A stretch of DNA of 64,000 nt from Sitta carolinensis (GCA_032173965.1 CM063295.1:930001-994000); one strand, 5' to 3'. Positions 36,901 through 51,900 are shown, numbered from the stretch's first letter. Numbers and translations are program-made. The notes: generated from the sequence alone by a model not told the origin.

Positions 36901-39900
36901 CCACCCCAACGCCACCCTCTACCCCTCCGAGTCTGTGGATGACCTGCCCAGCTTCTTTTCCTCCCAGCATGCCAGCAATCCCTGGGAGCTGGCCTATGTC
37001 CCCTCCAACAGCAATGCTGTCCGGAGCATCGCTGAAGCAGTGGAGAGAGCTCTGCCCATCAACATCAGAGGTGAGCAGGGCTGGGGCTGCCCCTTCCACC
37101 CCAGAAATTGGTGTGAATCTTTGCTCTGAGCAGCCTGGTCCAGTGAAAGGTGTCCCTGCCCATGGCAGTGTCTTGGAGCTGGATGGTCTTTTCATCTCCC
37201 TTCCAGCCCAAACCATTCTGTGACTGATTCTAAATCCTCATGTTCCCAGGACACCATTTTTTCTGAACTTCAAGGCTGTAGTTTGATTTTTTTTGTTTGT
37301 TTTTTTCACTAAAGTGACAGGATTTTGGTTTGCTTTTTGCTCCCATTTTATTGCAGTTTCCATCTAGAAAAATATCACCCTAAAACAGTTAAAGAAGGTG
37401 GCAGTGCTTCCCTGTGAAAGAGTATTTTTGGAAATCTTTTGGCACAGAATATTTTAGCACTTGGTGTTCCAAACTGTTAAGATTTTCTGTGGGAAAGCCA
37501 GCTTCTGCTCTCAAGGAGGAAGAATGTCCGCATGCCCAGGATACAGGGCAGCATCCTGTGTAACTCCCCGTGCCTGACAGCAGGCGAGGCACATCCCTCC
37601 TGTCCTGGACCCAGCGATGCTTCTGGTGATGGCCGAGCACTGATGCATGGTGCGTTGCTGTGCCCCATCCCCGCATCTCCCTGTGTTCCCCTCCAGCTCA
37701 GGGCTTCCCGTCGGAGCGGGACTTTGAGGAGTACGTCAGGCTGGATAACCGCTCGGGCAGCGTGCTGGCCGCCGTCGTGTTCCGGCACCGTTTCCCGCAC
37801 AGCTCGGCCCCGCTGCCCCTCCAGGTGAGCGAGGGCAAGGCGGGCACAGCACCCCCCCACCCAGGGGCCAGCCGGGTGGCACTGCCGTCTGTCCCACCCG
37901 CCTCCGACCCTCCGCGTGCTCCTCACAGGTGGAGTATGAGCTGCGCTTCAAGTACAGCCCGAGGAACGCCCCGCGGAGCGAGCAGACGGGGCTGAACCCC
38001 AACCTGGACCGGGACTGGCACACCAGTTACCTCTTCCCGCTCTTCCAGCTGCCGGGGCCCCGCGAAGCCAAGTTTGCTGATGGGGGGACACCAGGTGAGC
38101 GCGGCCGAGGACGCGGGGTCACCTTCCTGGGGTACCTGGCAGGCTCTGAGCTTTTACAGAAATAGGTTCATTTAAAAGAAATTATTAAATTCAGTTAATT
38201 GTAATGAAGTATTGATTGATATTTATACCAGCATTAAATTCATATCTGTATAAGGTGAACAATTAAATATTTGTTTATTATAAGCATATATTTTATATAA
38301 ATGCAGGCAAGTGATTACGTATTTATATAGATATTAAAGGATTTTAATTTACATATAAATCTTTATGAATACGTAAGTAGTTAAATGGTTATGGGTTTGT
38401 ATAGATGTTTATATTCATTTTTATGCATATATAAGCAAATAATGTCACGATTTTAAATTAATATTTAAATATTAATTAGTAACTATAGAGCTTCTTTCTA
38501 TATTTTTAATGTATTAGTTCATATGTCTTTATTTTGTTGAATTATTATTTATTACTTAGAAATAATTGGACTATATTTACAATTTTTTTATAGTCATTAT
38601 GGCTATCCTTTATTTAATTTTATCCTGTGACTTCATGGGCACTGCTTGGCCTCTGGGCACCTCTGCTGAGCAGGGTTGGATAAGAATAAATTTTAATGTG
38701 CATGAATCATTTTAAAATTTAATTTTTTTCCCATTTCGATTTTTAATGGAAATTTTATTTCACAATCCAAACTGCCCAGTGTTTATTTTACTGCTTAAGT
38801 ACTTGAAAAATAAATGGAGTAGTTCTGTGGTTTGAGGTGCTTAAGGGCAGCCAAACCACTGGAAGAGCAGGAGCCAGCAGGGACATTGTTGGAGCTGCTG
38901 CTGGCTTAGGACAGGATTTTTGGGAACTTCTCCTGTGGTGGCAAAGGGACTATTTCCCTCAGTGGGATATCTCCCTCTGTATTCAATTGCAGTGTCCAGG
39001 GAGAGTGAGGGTGAGGAAGTGGGCCAACGGGTTTTGCTTACGGTGTGTAAATAAAGCAGAGTCCCAGAGTGTTTGCTCAGTACATGAGTTAATATCAAAC
39101 AAAGTTCCCAATCTCGTGATTCCACTTTTATCTTCTCTCTGTGGATCATTATAGTCGACTGACTTTCAAAATGTTCATTTGGGGTTTTGTAAGAGAATAA
39201 GTTCCTGTTCAGGTAACACGTGGCAGCAATTCTGCTTAAAAGTAAACTATTTGAAGTTTATTTTGTTATCTAAAGCTGTGTCAAGAGAGGTTTAGATTGG
39301 GTATTAGGAAAAGGTTCTTCCCCCAGAGGGTTCTGGGCACTGCCCAGGCTCCCCAGGAATGGGCATCGCCCCGGGGCTGCCAGAGCTCCAGGTGCATTTG
39401 GACACCGCTCCAGGGATGCACAGGATGGGATTGTTGGGGTGTCTGTGCAGGGCCAGGAGCTGGACTCATGATCCTTGTTGGTCCCTTCCCACTTGGAAGG
39501 TACTGTTGGGAAATTAAAATATTTTCAGTGTTTTCTAATGCACAAAAATTTAAGCCACACATGTGAGTCATGGGATATATTTCTCCTCACTGCAGCCTGT
39601 GTAGTATTGTTTATTCTTTTGGTTTGCAAAGAAAAAGGGGTGAAACACCAGCCCAGTGACTTGTGGTGTTTGGTGGTGACAGAAAATCTCGCCATTACAG
39701 AGTCACAGCCATGCTGCAGGGCAGCGACCATGGACAGAGTTTTCCTGGCAGCTCCTTCTAAATGATGGTTATGTAAGGTTCTGGTTTGGTCTAGTGGAAG
39801 GTGTCCCTGTCCATGACAGGATGTGGAATAAGATAAGCTTGAAGGTCCCTTCCAATTCCTGTGAATTTGCTGTGGTATCAATCCTTCCACAGCCCCCTGT

Positions 39901-42900
39901 GTCACAGTGATGCTTATATTGCTTTTCCTCTGCACTCCAGTTTTAGTCCCTGTTCCTCTTCCCATGCAATCCTTTCCTCAGGGGCTGTTTGTCCCTCCAA
40001 ACCCCAGCCCTGTGTCTAATCCCAGAGTGGTTCTTGCCATGCAGGTTATCTCCGGGAGGGATTCCTGGCGGTGCAGCATGCAGTGGACAGGGCCATCATG
40101 CAGTACCATGCCAGTGCCAGCTCTGCCAGCCTGCTGGAGAACATCACCGTGGTGGTGCAGCGCTTCCCTTTCCCAGCCTATGTCAACGACCTCTTCCTCC
40201 TGGCCATCCAGAACCAGCTGCCGCTGCTGCTCATGCTCAGCTTCACCTACACCTCGCTGAACATTGTCCGCGCTGTCGTCCACGAGAAGGAGAAGAAGCT
40301 GAAGGTGAGTGCCAGGATGTGCTCCCCTCCCTCTGCAGCCTTTCCCAAGGATGATGTCTGTAGATTAGGAACAAAATCCCTGCTGGGTGTAGAGCCAGTG
40401 AGCAGGAGGTGGGGATGGCAGTGGATTAGCGAGCCCAGGGAAGAATGTTGCTAATCCTGCTGCCATGAGGAGACTGGGTTCTCCTTGCTGTGCAACCCAG
40501 GATGCTGAACCATAGGGATGGCGTTTACCCTGGGCAGAGAGGGCAATGTGTGTGGGTTCTAGAGTTCATGGATTCAAGAGTTCAGCCAGTGGGAAGGAAG
40601 ATTTTTGTCTTTTGCATACTAAGACCTGTTGTGCGTGTGCTGTGGGGGCGGCTGGAGCTCGGCCACGTGGTTGCAGCAGCAGAGCTCGGCTTCCCCCAGG
40701 CATTGGGTGTCCTGCCCTGTGCTGGGTGGCCCCAGTGGCACCACTGGCACCCTGCTCTGGGTTTGGGTTCAGCTCAGCTCTCTGGGGTTTCCTGCAGTGG
40801 TGACAGCCCTTGTTTGGGGAGGTGGGGGACACCATACCATGCTGGTGGCTGTGCAGGACCACTCTGATGGTACCTGGGGTTGCCACCTCTTTGGTTGTGC
40901 CACGGGGCAAAGCCACCTCCACCTTTACCCCAGTTGTGCCCAGGGAGTGTGGGTGCAGCCCTGGGTGACATCGTGACCTCCCACAGGAGTACATGCACAT
41001 GATGGGCCTCAGCAACTGGTTGCACTGGAGTGCCTGGTTCCTCATGTTCTTCCTCTTCCTGCTGGTGTCTGTGTTCTTTGTCACCGTGCTCTTCTGTGTC
41101 AAGGTGAGCATCTGTCCCCAGGCCACGAGCTCTGTGCTGGTAAGGCACAGGGATGATTGGGCCACTCTACCATGAGACTGTCCTGGTATCCCAGGACTCT
41201 TCCAAAGACTGGAGTTTGGGTTTCCCAGACTGAGATGGGCAGTGCTGCCCCACTGTTGCATTTGTGGCAGGGAGGTGGGGATTGGAGCCCCAGGGGCACT
41301 GCATGCAGAGCTGGACCACTCTGCTGCCACAGCCTCTGGAGGGCCTCTGCATGTCCCCACACCAGGGAAAGTAGGAGGAGTCTGTCTGAGTGCTGGCCAG
41401 GATGTCCCTGCCCCTCAGACCCTGCATCACACAAGGGCAATCTGTATTTCCTCCCTCTGGAGTGGTCTGGGAGTTTCTGGGTGTTCTCACCTATCTCAGT
41501 TTGTCTCCAACACTTGGAGAATGTCAGGTCTGTGCTGCTAAAGCCACGGCTGGCTCCAGCAGCTCTGGGCTTCATAAGATTTTCTTGGCAGGTCAGTGAA
41601 CAGGGAGCAGTGCTCACCAACAGTGACCCCACCCTGGTGTTCACCTTCCTCACAATCTTCTCCATCTCCTCCATCTCCTTCAACTTCATGGTGAGCACCT
41701 TCTTCTCACGAGGTGAGTTCCCCACGCTGCCTCCTTTTGTTACTGACCACTTCTACTTGTGGAGGGGGCATTTGTTCCCATTTTTGGCTGCATTTTCCAC
41801 ACAGTGGAAAGAAATGTGGGTGTTGTTGCTTCCCAAACCAGAGCAGGTCCAAGGATGGAGCCCCTCTGCTCTGGAACCAGGCTGGGAGAGCTGGGGGTGT
41901 TGCTGCAGGGAGACCTCAGAGCCCCTTCCAGGACCTGAAGGGGCTCCAGGAGAGCTGGAGAGGGACTGGGGACAAGGGCCTGGAAGGACAGGCCAAAGGG
42001 AAGTGGCTTCCCACTGGCAGAGGGCAGGGATAGATGGGATACTGGGAAGGAATTGTTCCCTATGAGGGTGGAGAGGCTGTGGCTGAGGGTGCCCAGAGCA
42101 GCTGTGGCTGCTGCATCCCTGGCAGTGCTCAAGGCCAGGCTGGATGTGGTTTGGAGCAACCTGGGATAGTGGGAGGTGTCATTCCTATGTTAGGGGGTGG
42201 GACAAGGTGGTTTTAAACGTCCCTTCCAACCCAGACCATTCCCTGGTACTGTGACCAGCTCCTGTCTTAGGACCTCAAGCCTGGCTGACTTGGCCCCAGA
42301 CTCTTCTCTGGGATGGTCTGGGGCTTCTGCAAGTGCCCACCACAGGGTTGGCATGGGGTCAGGGCCTGCCCTGCCGTGGGATGCAGGCATATCCTTGTCC
42401 TGCCCCCACATAACCATGCTTTGCACACAAATCTGGAATGTCTCTGGATGGGGAGCTGGTGAGGAGCACTGGGTGGCATCACCCTGATGTTTTCCCTCCT
42501 GCTTTTCCCTGTGCTGGCAGCAAACGTCGCCGCTGCCGCTGGCGGCTTCCTCTACTTCTTCTCCTACATCCCCTACTTCTTCATCTCGCCCCGCTACGAC
42601 CTGATGTCCCACAGCCAGAAGCTGGCATCCTGCCTCATCTCCAATGTGGCCATGGCCATGGGGGCACAGCTCATCGGCATGTTTGAAGGGAAAGGTGAGC
42701 AGGGCTGTCTGCTCCTGGGCAGAGGAGCAGCCCCTTCCTGTCAGCCTGATTTTGCGGTAGGGTGGGACTGGCTTGGTGGAAGGTCATCGGGGAGAAGAAG
42801 CACCTTCCTTCTTCTTAGGAGAGTTGATTGCTGCCATACCACGGCTCTCTGAACTTGTGCCTGTGCCCCTCAGCTGTGCAAAATGCCATCCTCACTTTAA

Positions 42901-45900
42901 TTACTAAAGGAGTTCCATTCTAGTGCATGGGAACCATTGCATTTCCTCTTTCACAATATAGATCTTTAATTTAAGAGTCTGCTGTTGGTTCCAGCAAGCC
43001 ATGCATTTACTAAGTGTGGCTGTAGTGATGGAGCGGTGATGCTGGACGAGGGATCCTTTCTTCCCAGGCAGTGGCAGAGAATGATATGGAAGGAGCATGG
43101 CAGGGTGGGGCTCCTCGAGGTGTCAGTGCCTCTTTTCCCTCCATCTGCAGAGGATTGTAGAGCTGTGCAGGTGCTCCTGGTTATGGAGCAGTGAGCAGGC
43201 AGAGGGGCTGCTCTGTGCCAGTCCTGGAGAAGATGGTCCTCCTGGGGATGCAGAGGTAGCAGTGTCCCATGTGCCTTGCAGGGACTGGCATCCAGTGGAG
43301 GGACCTCATGAAGCCCATCAGCGTGGATGACAACTTCACCTTGGCCCAGGTGCTGGGGATGCTGCTCCTGGACTCTGTGCTCTATGGCATGGTGGCCTGG
43401 TATGTGGAGGCTGTGTTCCCCGGGGAGTATGGTGTGCCACAGCCCTGGTACTTCTTCCTCACGGTGAGCACTGCTTACACCCCTTCCCTGGGCTTGATGG
43501 ATGTCACCTGGGGCAGTCACCACTTCTGTGGTGTGCAGCAGGCCAGTCTGATGGGTGAGGGTGGCACCATCTGGCCTCCAAAATCACGGGTTCTGCAGCA
43601 TGTCGTCACTAAAGGCTGATGCAGCTGTAGGTATTTACTGTGCAGGAAGGTTGTCTTGGCTTTAAATCTCTCTCCCAGCACTTCCTGGTGTGCCGGATGT
43701 TCTTAAATGTCTCCAGGCCCAAGCAAAGGCATTGGAGAGAAACCCCAGCTGGGAGCAGCCAGATCCAGCTATTTGACACCCCCAAGCGCTGCCATGCAGG
43801 CGGGCATGGGTGACCTGTGTCCCACTACCAGCTGCCACGTGCCAGGAGGTGGGTGACAACTGTCACCCCAGGAGCTGAGCTGCCCTCACTCTGTCAAGCC
43901 AAAGCCCTTGGCATCACCCTCAGCAGCTGCAGCGGGCACTGCAGCTCCATGGCTGCAGAGGGAATATGTTCTAGTCAGATACTGGAGATGGATCCTTTGT
44001 TATTTGATAGAGAGGCTTTTCCTTCTCCCTTCTAAATTCCTCATCCCAACATGGTTTCACTCCAGCATCTCAGTCCTTCTCACAGTCAGACCAGGGAAGC
44101 AGAGATGCAGCCATTGACAAAAGCTGATTTTGCATCCAGGAGTTACTGAATTGTTATTCCCACTGGGATTTAAGATCTCAAATGCTTAGTTTCATTCCTA
44201 GAGAGCCAGGTCAAAAAAAAAGGTCTGTAACTGCAGCAGCTGGACTCCAGGCTGTATTTAGTGTTTCTCAGGGGTTTTGGAAGGGGTGGTCATCCATGGG
44301 CTCTCCTGGGCAGGATGATTCTGCCTGAGTCATTTTACTTCTCAGTGGAATTTTTTTCCATGGAGCAGAAGATGGGGAAAAGCTGCTGTGTAACCACAGG
44401 CAGTCCTGCTATAAGGGAGAGATGGGGGAAGGCAGGAGGGCAGGAGAAGGTGTTCCATCAGGTCAGCCCTGCCTGCTGAAGATGTTCTGGTTGGTAATTC
44501 CCAGGCCAAGGAGAGCAGTCTGGGAGATCCTTGGGAGGTGTCTGTGGGAGAAAGAGGGTGGCCAAGGCTGGGAAGAAGAAATGGGCTCTGCCTGTGCATG
44601 ATCTCTGTCTCTCCCTGTCTCCATTAGCCCTCGTACTGGTGTGGGCGGCCCAGGACTGTTGTGGGGAAAGAGAGAAGAGGAGGAGGAGGACCCTGAGAAA
44701 GCTGAAGAGTCAGTACATTGAGGAGGAACCAGCTGACCTCGTGTCAGGCATCAAAATAAAGCACCTATCCAAGGTACTGACTGCCCAGCAGGGCACAAAC
44801 ACACCATAATGTTGGTTTAGTAAAATCTGTTTCCTGCAGGCAGCTTCTGTATCCTGATGCTGCCCTAGGGCTGGGCATGGCTCTTCCCTATAGCTGGCTG
44901 TGTTTTGTGGTGGGATGAAGTGCTGGGTACTTAGAAGTGCAGTGACACCTGTATTTAGTTTATTGACATCTGAATTTAACCTGAATTAGACCTGCTGTCT
45001 ACTGCTAACACCCCATGAGCATCTTGGGCTTTGCCTGCCAGATGGAGCTGAGGCACTTGCCTGAAGTGCAGCACCAGCTCATGGACATGATCTCCACAGG
45101 TCTTCAAAGTGGGGAACAAGACAAAAGAGGCAGTGAAGGACCTGACAGTGAACATGTACGAAGGACAGATCACTGTCCTGCTGGGACACAATGGTGCTGG
45201 GAAGACCACCACTCTGTCCATGCTCACAGGTAGGAGCAGCCTGCTGCGGGAACTGATGGCTCGACCCTCAAAGGAGAGCCAGACCCTGTCTCTGAGGGCA
45301 GGGGGAGGTTTTTGATCTTCCATGGAGCACCTTCAGTTTACTGAGCTATTGACCAGGAGTGCCAGGGTAGTGAGAGGGAGATGGAAGGAGCGCAGGGGGT
45401 CCTGCTCAGCCCTCTACAGGAGTGGGATCAGCTAGTGGGTGAAATGACAGCCAGGTTTTGTGCTGGGAAGCCTTGAGAAGAGACTGGACCTGCTGTAGGA
45501 TTGCTGTCTGTAGGCTTTGCCATGATAAGGCAGATAAGATAGAACTGGCGTTTGTCCTTCTTGAGCTGCTGTGCTCCAGGATACCTATTTTGGCACAATG
45601 GACACAGTGACCTTGATGGTCCTTTTCTGTTCTCTATTGCTCTGTGCTGCTCCTGGCAACTCAGGGGGCTCACAGGACCTTCCTGGAGCTCTGCCCTGGC
45701 CTTGCCTGGCTCTCTGCACAGCTCAGAACCATGTTTGACCTGCCTGTTCCTCTCCTTTTTGCACTGGTGGGCCCATTTCCCACCTGTGGATGCCCTGCAG
45801 CTCATCCTGTGGGCAGCAAGAAGCTGTTGTACCCCAGCCTGAGCACGAGGCAGACTTGCTCTGTTTTTTGGCAGACAGCTGGTGGCGGGGGGGGATGCTC

Positions 45901-48900
45901 ATCAGGACCCTCCACCTTTCCACTGGCTCTTTGTCCCTGGGGTCACCCTGAGCTGCTGTGTCCTGCTCCCTGCAGGTCTGCACTCCCCAACAGGCGGGCA
46001 GGCCTACATCAATGGCTACGAGATCTCCCAGGACATGGTCCTGATCCGCCGCAGCCTGGGGCTGTGTCCCCAGCACGACGTCCTCTTCGACAACATGACA
46101 GTGGAAGAACACCTCCACTTCTATGCAGGGGTGAGCCTGGCACTGAGCAGTGGGGCAACCCTGGGAGAGGCACCTGGGCTCCTTGGGGGTGGGGAAGTGT
46201 GGTGAGATCTATCAAGTGGGTCCAAAAATAATCAGAGGGTGGAACACCTCTGCTCTGAAGCCAGGCTGGGAGGGCTGAGGGTGTTCACCTGGAGAAGAGA
46301 AGGCTCCAGGGTGACCTTGGAGCCCTTTGCAGTGACTACAGGGGTTCCAGGAGAGGGATTTTGGACAAGGGCCAGGAATGGCAAGACAATGGGGAATGAT
46401 TTCACACTGAGAGAGGGTGTTAAATGGGGTATACAGAAGAAATTCTTCCCTGTGAGGGTGATGAGGCCCTGGCACAGGTAGCCCAGAGGAGCTGTGGCTG
46501 ACACTGTATCCCTGGAAGTGTCCAAGGCCAGGTTGGATGGGGCTTCAAGCATCTGGTTTAGTGGAATATGTCCCTGCCCATGGCAGGGCAGTTGGCCTAG
46601 ATGATCTTAAAGGACCCTTCCATCCCAAACCATTCTGTGGTTCCATGATAAGCAGAACAGCCCTTGCATCCTTTTCCCACCTCATCTGCAGGCTGGTGGA
46701 GGAGTGGAGGGTCTCAGACAGCACAACTGGAATCACCCCTGCCAGCTGTGCCAGCTCCTGCAGGGCTGGGCAGGAGTGCATCTCTGCTTCCCCACTTTCC
46801 TGTCTGTGTGTGGAGGAGGGAGTGTGGTGGGGTTTGGCAGCCCTGCAGGTGGGCTCATCCCTCCCTTCCCCTGTCTGGCAGCTGAAGGGATACCCACCTT
46901 CTAAGTGTCCTGAGGAGATCAACCACATCCTGAGGATCCTCAGCCTGGAGGACAAGCGCCGCTCCCTGACCAAGGCTCTCTCCGGGGGCATGAAGCGCAA
47001 GCTGTCCATCGGCATCGCCCTCATCGGGGACTCCAAGGCAGGTGGCTTTGGTGGGCTCACCTCGCACCTGGGGCCTGTGCAGCTCCTTGGGGTGGCTCTG
47101 AGGCTGTTCCTCATCTGTGGTGAGCCAGTGGGAGAAGCAAGGACAGTGGGGAATGGGCAGAAGCAGCCCCACTCTGAGGGCCTTGTCCTGAGGCTCTTCT
47201 ATTTCGTAGCTGCTCCCCAAGATCATTGCTGTGAGGCCAAGGCTCTTCCTGGGCCCTGAGGCTGTCCCCTCCTGTGCTGCTGGGCCTCTCCCAGCCCTTT
47301 CTGACCTGCTCTCATCTCCTGCATGCAGGTGGTGATGCTGGATGAGCCAACATCGGGGATGGACCCAGCCTCTCGCAGAGCCACGTGGGATCTCCTGCAG
47401 CAGCAGAGGAGCAACAGAACCATCCTGCTGACCACTCACTTCATGGATGAGGCAGACCTGCTGGGGGACCGCATAGCCATCATGGCCAAGGGCGAGCTGC
47501 AGTGCTGCGGCTCCTCGCTCTTCCTTAAGCGCAAATATGGTACGGTGTCTTCTGCCCAGGGAGGAGCAGGAGGGGGATAGAGAACAGAGAGGGTATCCAT
47601 TGCTCCTTACCTGATGGCTGGTTGCTCCCCATCCTGCAGTTCAGCCTCTCCTGAGGCCCATCTCACATTTGCTCTTGCATCATGTCCATGTCCACTGCAA
47701 AGCGGTGCATCCCTCTCTGTTCCAACCCCCTCCCCAGGCTGGGTTGGGCTGGGATTGACCCTCCTCTCCCTTCTCTCCTGGCTCCCCCCAGGGGCAGGAT
47801 ATCACATGGTGATGGTGAAGGAGCCCTACTGCAACCTGGGGGAGATCTCCCGACTCATCTGCCAGTACGTGCCCAATGCTACCATGGAGAGCAATGCTGG
47901 GGCAGAGCTGTCCTTCATCCTGCCCAAGGAGAGCACACACAGGTAATGGCATTGTCCTCTGCTGCCCCTCCCTGGCGGGGTCCCCTTGTCTTCACACACT
48001 GCCTCACAGGCTTGCTGGAAAGGGGAGCAGCTCCCTGCATCAGTGCTGGTCATGGAAAATGGGATTCAGTTCCTCCCTGTAGTGCTGGGGGTGGCACAGG
48101 TGAGGCAGGATGTTCTGGCTCTGAAATCAGACCTGTGGACCCAGGAGGTCAGGGGAGCTGATTGTCTCCATCTGCTCTGTTCCCATGAGGCCTCTCCTGC
48201 AGTGCTCCCTCACTGTCTGGAGGTACCAGCAGGAGGATGTGGAGCTCCTGGAACAAGTCCAGGGAGGCCACAGAGGTGCTTCAAGGACTGGAGCCCCTCT
48301 GCTCTGGAGCCAGGCTGGGAGAGCTGGGGGTGTTCATGTGGAGAGGAGAGGGATCCAGGGAGAGCTCAGAGCCCCTGCCAGGGCCTGAAGGGGCTCCAGG
48401 AGAGCTGGAGAGGGACTTGGGACAAGGGATGGAGGGACAGGACAAGGGGGAATGGCTTCCTACTGCCAGAGGGCAGGGTTATATGGGATATTGGGCAGGA
48501 ATTGTTCCCTGGGAGGGTGGGCAGGCCCTGGCACAGGGTGCCCAGAGCAGCTGTGGCTGCCCTGGATCCCTGGCAGTGTCCAAGGCCAGACTGGTTGTGT
48601 TTTGGAGCAACCTGGGATAGTGGAAGGTGTCCCTGCCCACAGCCGGGGTTGGGGTGAGATGGTCAGTAAGATCCATTCCAAACTCAAGCCCTTTTTTATT
48701 TCCATGATTCTGTGATAGGTGAGGCAATAATGAACAGCCAGTAGAGTCCAAAATGCTACAGGGGTGTGCTCAATGACACAGGTCACCCTGGAGTTGGATG
48801 CAGGATGCCAGCCAGCTGCAGGGCTGATGCCCAGAAGGTCTTTATCCCTGAGTGCCCCCTCCCATGAGTGTTGGTGTCCAACATCTCCCTTCTGCACTCA

Positions 48901-51900
48901 GGTTCGAGGCCCTGTTCACGGAGCTGGAGCAGAGGCGGGAGGAGCTGGGCATTGCCAGCTACGGTGCCTCGGTCACCACCATGGAGGAGGTGTTCCTCAG
49001 GTAGGTGGAGGGCTGACCAGTGCCCCTCCATGGCGGACATGTGCTTTGGTCATGTCCAGCACAGCTCTCTGGGGCACTTGTTGGCTTTGGTCTCTTGGCT
49101 TTGGCTTCCCCAGCTCACAACAGCTGTATCCTGCCTGGATCTCTATTTCATCACCTGCTTTTCCTCCTGGCACAGGGTTGGGAAGCTTGTGGACTCCAGC
49201 ATGGATATCCAGGCCATCCAGCTGCCTGCTCTGCAGTACCAGCATGAGAGACGCTCCAACGACTGGGCCATGGATGACTCCAGCAGCCTGAGTGGCATGA
49301 CAGACATGACAGATGACAGCGGGGCGCTCATCACCGAGGACTGCTCCAGCATCAAGCTCAACACCGGGGTCAGTGCTGGGGGGTCGGTGCAGCAGGAACA
49401 GGGAGGGGACATGTGAAGGGTGGGTTTGAAGTAGGGTTACCAGGTGGAGCCTCCCCCACGGTTGCTCTTGTTGCATGTGGTTTGGAACATCAAATTGAAA
49501 GTTCAAGATGGAATCTGCATCGTTAGGACAAATGATTTTTAGAGTTGGTAGGATTGGTCACTTCCACCCTCTTCATGTTAATCTCAAGGTTTGAGTTGCT
49601 CTTCAAGGTGATCTAATGTGGTTTTCCACCTGCTGTTGTTCCATTGCTGGGGTTTTCCAGAAGGAAGATGAGAAAATCCATCTTCCTTCCTTCACTAGGC
49701 TCATGTTCCTGTTCCCTGGCAGCCCTTCATGCCCTGCTGCCTCAGTGCCTGTGATTGATATCCCTTGTCTTCTCAAGGGCATGTCTCAAAGGCATAGGGG
49801 GAGAAGGATGTTGCTGGGTTTGAAAACCACAGACGGTGTTTCCAGGGGCTGGGCTGGGCACTCGCAAGTGTCTCACCCGATCGCTCTGGCCGACAGCTGC
49901 CCTGCAGTAATCCTGCTTGGGAGCCTCAGCTGCTGGGAGGTGGAGGAAGGTAAAGGTCATGCATAAAGCTGCTTTTAACACCTGAGATCTTAAAGTGGCT
50001 GTGACTTGTTCAGAAGCCATGGAGTTGGATGTGCTGGGCTTAGCTTTATAGGCTTAGCTGGAGAGGAGGCTCTGCTGCAGGCTTGCAGGTGCATACAGGA
50101 TGGCAGTGGTTTGGGGTCATCTTCCACATCAGCTGCATGGGGTGGTGCGTCCACAGCTGGACGGGCTCACCATGACCCGGCCTCTCCCCTCGCAGTTCTA
50201 CCTGTGCTGCCAGCAGTTCTATGCCATGTTCATGAAGCGGGCCATGTACAGCTGGCGCAACTGGAAGATGGTGGCAGCGCAGTTCCTTGTGCCTCTGATC
50301 TTCACTGCCTTTGCCCTCATCGTGGCCAAGACCTTCCCGGGCCCGCGGGACTCGTCCCTGCTGCGGCTGACGCTGCAGCCCTACGGCCAGACCATCGTGC
50401 CTTTCTCGGTGCTGGGCACTGCGGGGCTGCCGCAGAGGCTGGCGGAGCAGTACGCAGAGCTGCTGGATGCCGAGCATCAGTCACCACTGGAGGTGCTGGG
50501 TGAGGGCTCAGGGAGCACCCTGGAGCTGGTGGTGCCCAGTGGGGTGTCCAGGGGCCACTGGTATGGGTGGTTTAGGTCCCAGCTGCGGCATATATGATGC
50601 TTTTCTTTCCTGCTGGAAATGTCACATTGTTGGCAGGACTTCTCAGCTGAGCAGAGCTGTTTTCTCCATAACCCCATGTTTGTGGCCTCCAGAACAGGCT
50701 CCCCTGGGATGGTCACGGCCCAAATGCTCCCAGAACTCAAGGAGCTTTGGGCAAAGCGTTCAGGCGCAGGGTGGGATTGTTGGGGTGACCCATGCAGGGC
50801 CCAGAATTGGACTTGGTGATCTTTGTGGGTCCTTTCCAACTCAGGAGATTCTATGGATCTGTGTTTCTGTGATCAGGACTAGGGTGGGCCACCAGGGCTG
50901 AGTTTGCTTGGGGTCTTTTCCAGTTGGCCTCAGTTAGTTCTGGTGCGATGGAGCCCACCCATAACATCCCTGGTGTTTGGCAGGTGGGCTGGAGGAGTAC
51001 CTCATCTCCCGAGCCTCCGAGGAAGGAGGAGCCTTCAACGAGCACTACGTTGCAGCCGCCTCCTTCGAGGGCACGGGGAACCGCACGCTGGTCACGGCGC
51101 TCTTCAACAACCAGGCCTACCACTCACCAGCCACCGCCCTCATGCTGGCTGACAGCGCCATCCTCAGGGTGCTGGCGGGCCCCAACGCCTCCATCACTGT
51201 CACCAACTACCCCCAGCCCCGCAACATCACTGAGAAGGCCAAGGACCAGCTCATGGAGTACGTGCGATGGTGGCACAGGGCTCCCTTTCCTGCTAGGGCT
51301 CAGGGCTCCCATGCATGCAGTTGGCTTGGTTGTACTGGGGTCAGTGGAGAAGCCAGGCTGGAGCTTCTCAGACCCACTCTGAGATTGCACTCAGGAGGTC
51401 AGGGAAGCAAAGCTGTGGAGATGACTTCCCTGCTGAGCCTGGCAGCCACATCACCCCATGCACGTCTCAGCGGTTGGCTGTTCCCTCAAGACACAGGCTG
51501 GGGCTGGTTTTTCACAGGTGCTCATGGTAGGGAAGGCCATGTGGCCATGCTCCTCACAAAACCCCACATCCATGTCTGGGACCTCACCAAGGCAGGATGG
51601 AGATTAGTGGTGGGCAGGGTGGGCTGTGCCTGAGGGACAGTTGTTTCTTCAGCATGTTGGCAGAGTGTAGTCTCTTCAAGAAGCCCAGTGTGGATGTGCT
51701 GGCCACAGCTTCCTCAAGAGGGGCAGCAGAGAGGCAGGTGCTGATCTCTGCTCTCTGTGACCAGAGACAGGACCCAAAGGAACAGCTGTGTCAGGGGAGG
51801 GTCAGGCTGGAAATCAAGAAAAGGTTCTTCCTCCAGAGGTTACTGGGTGCTGCCTAGGCTCCCCAGGGAATGGTCATGGTCTCAGGGCTGCCAGAGCTCC

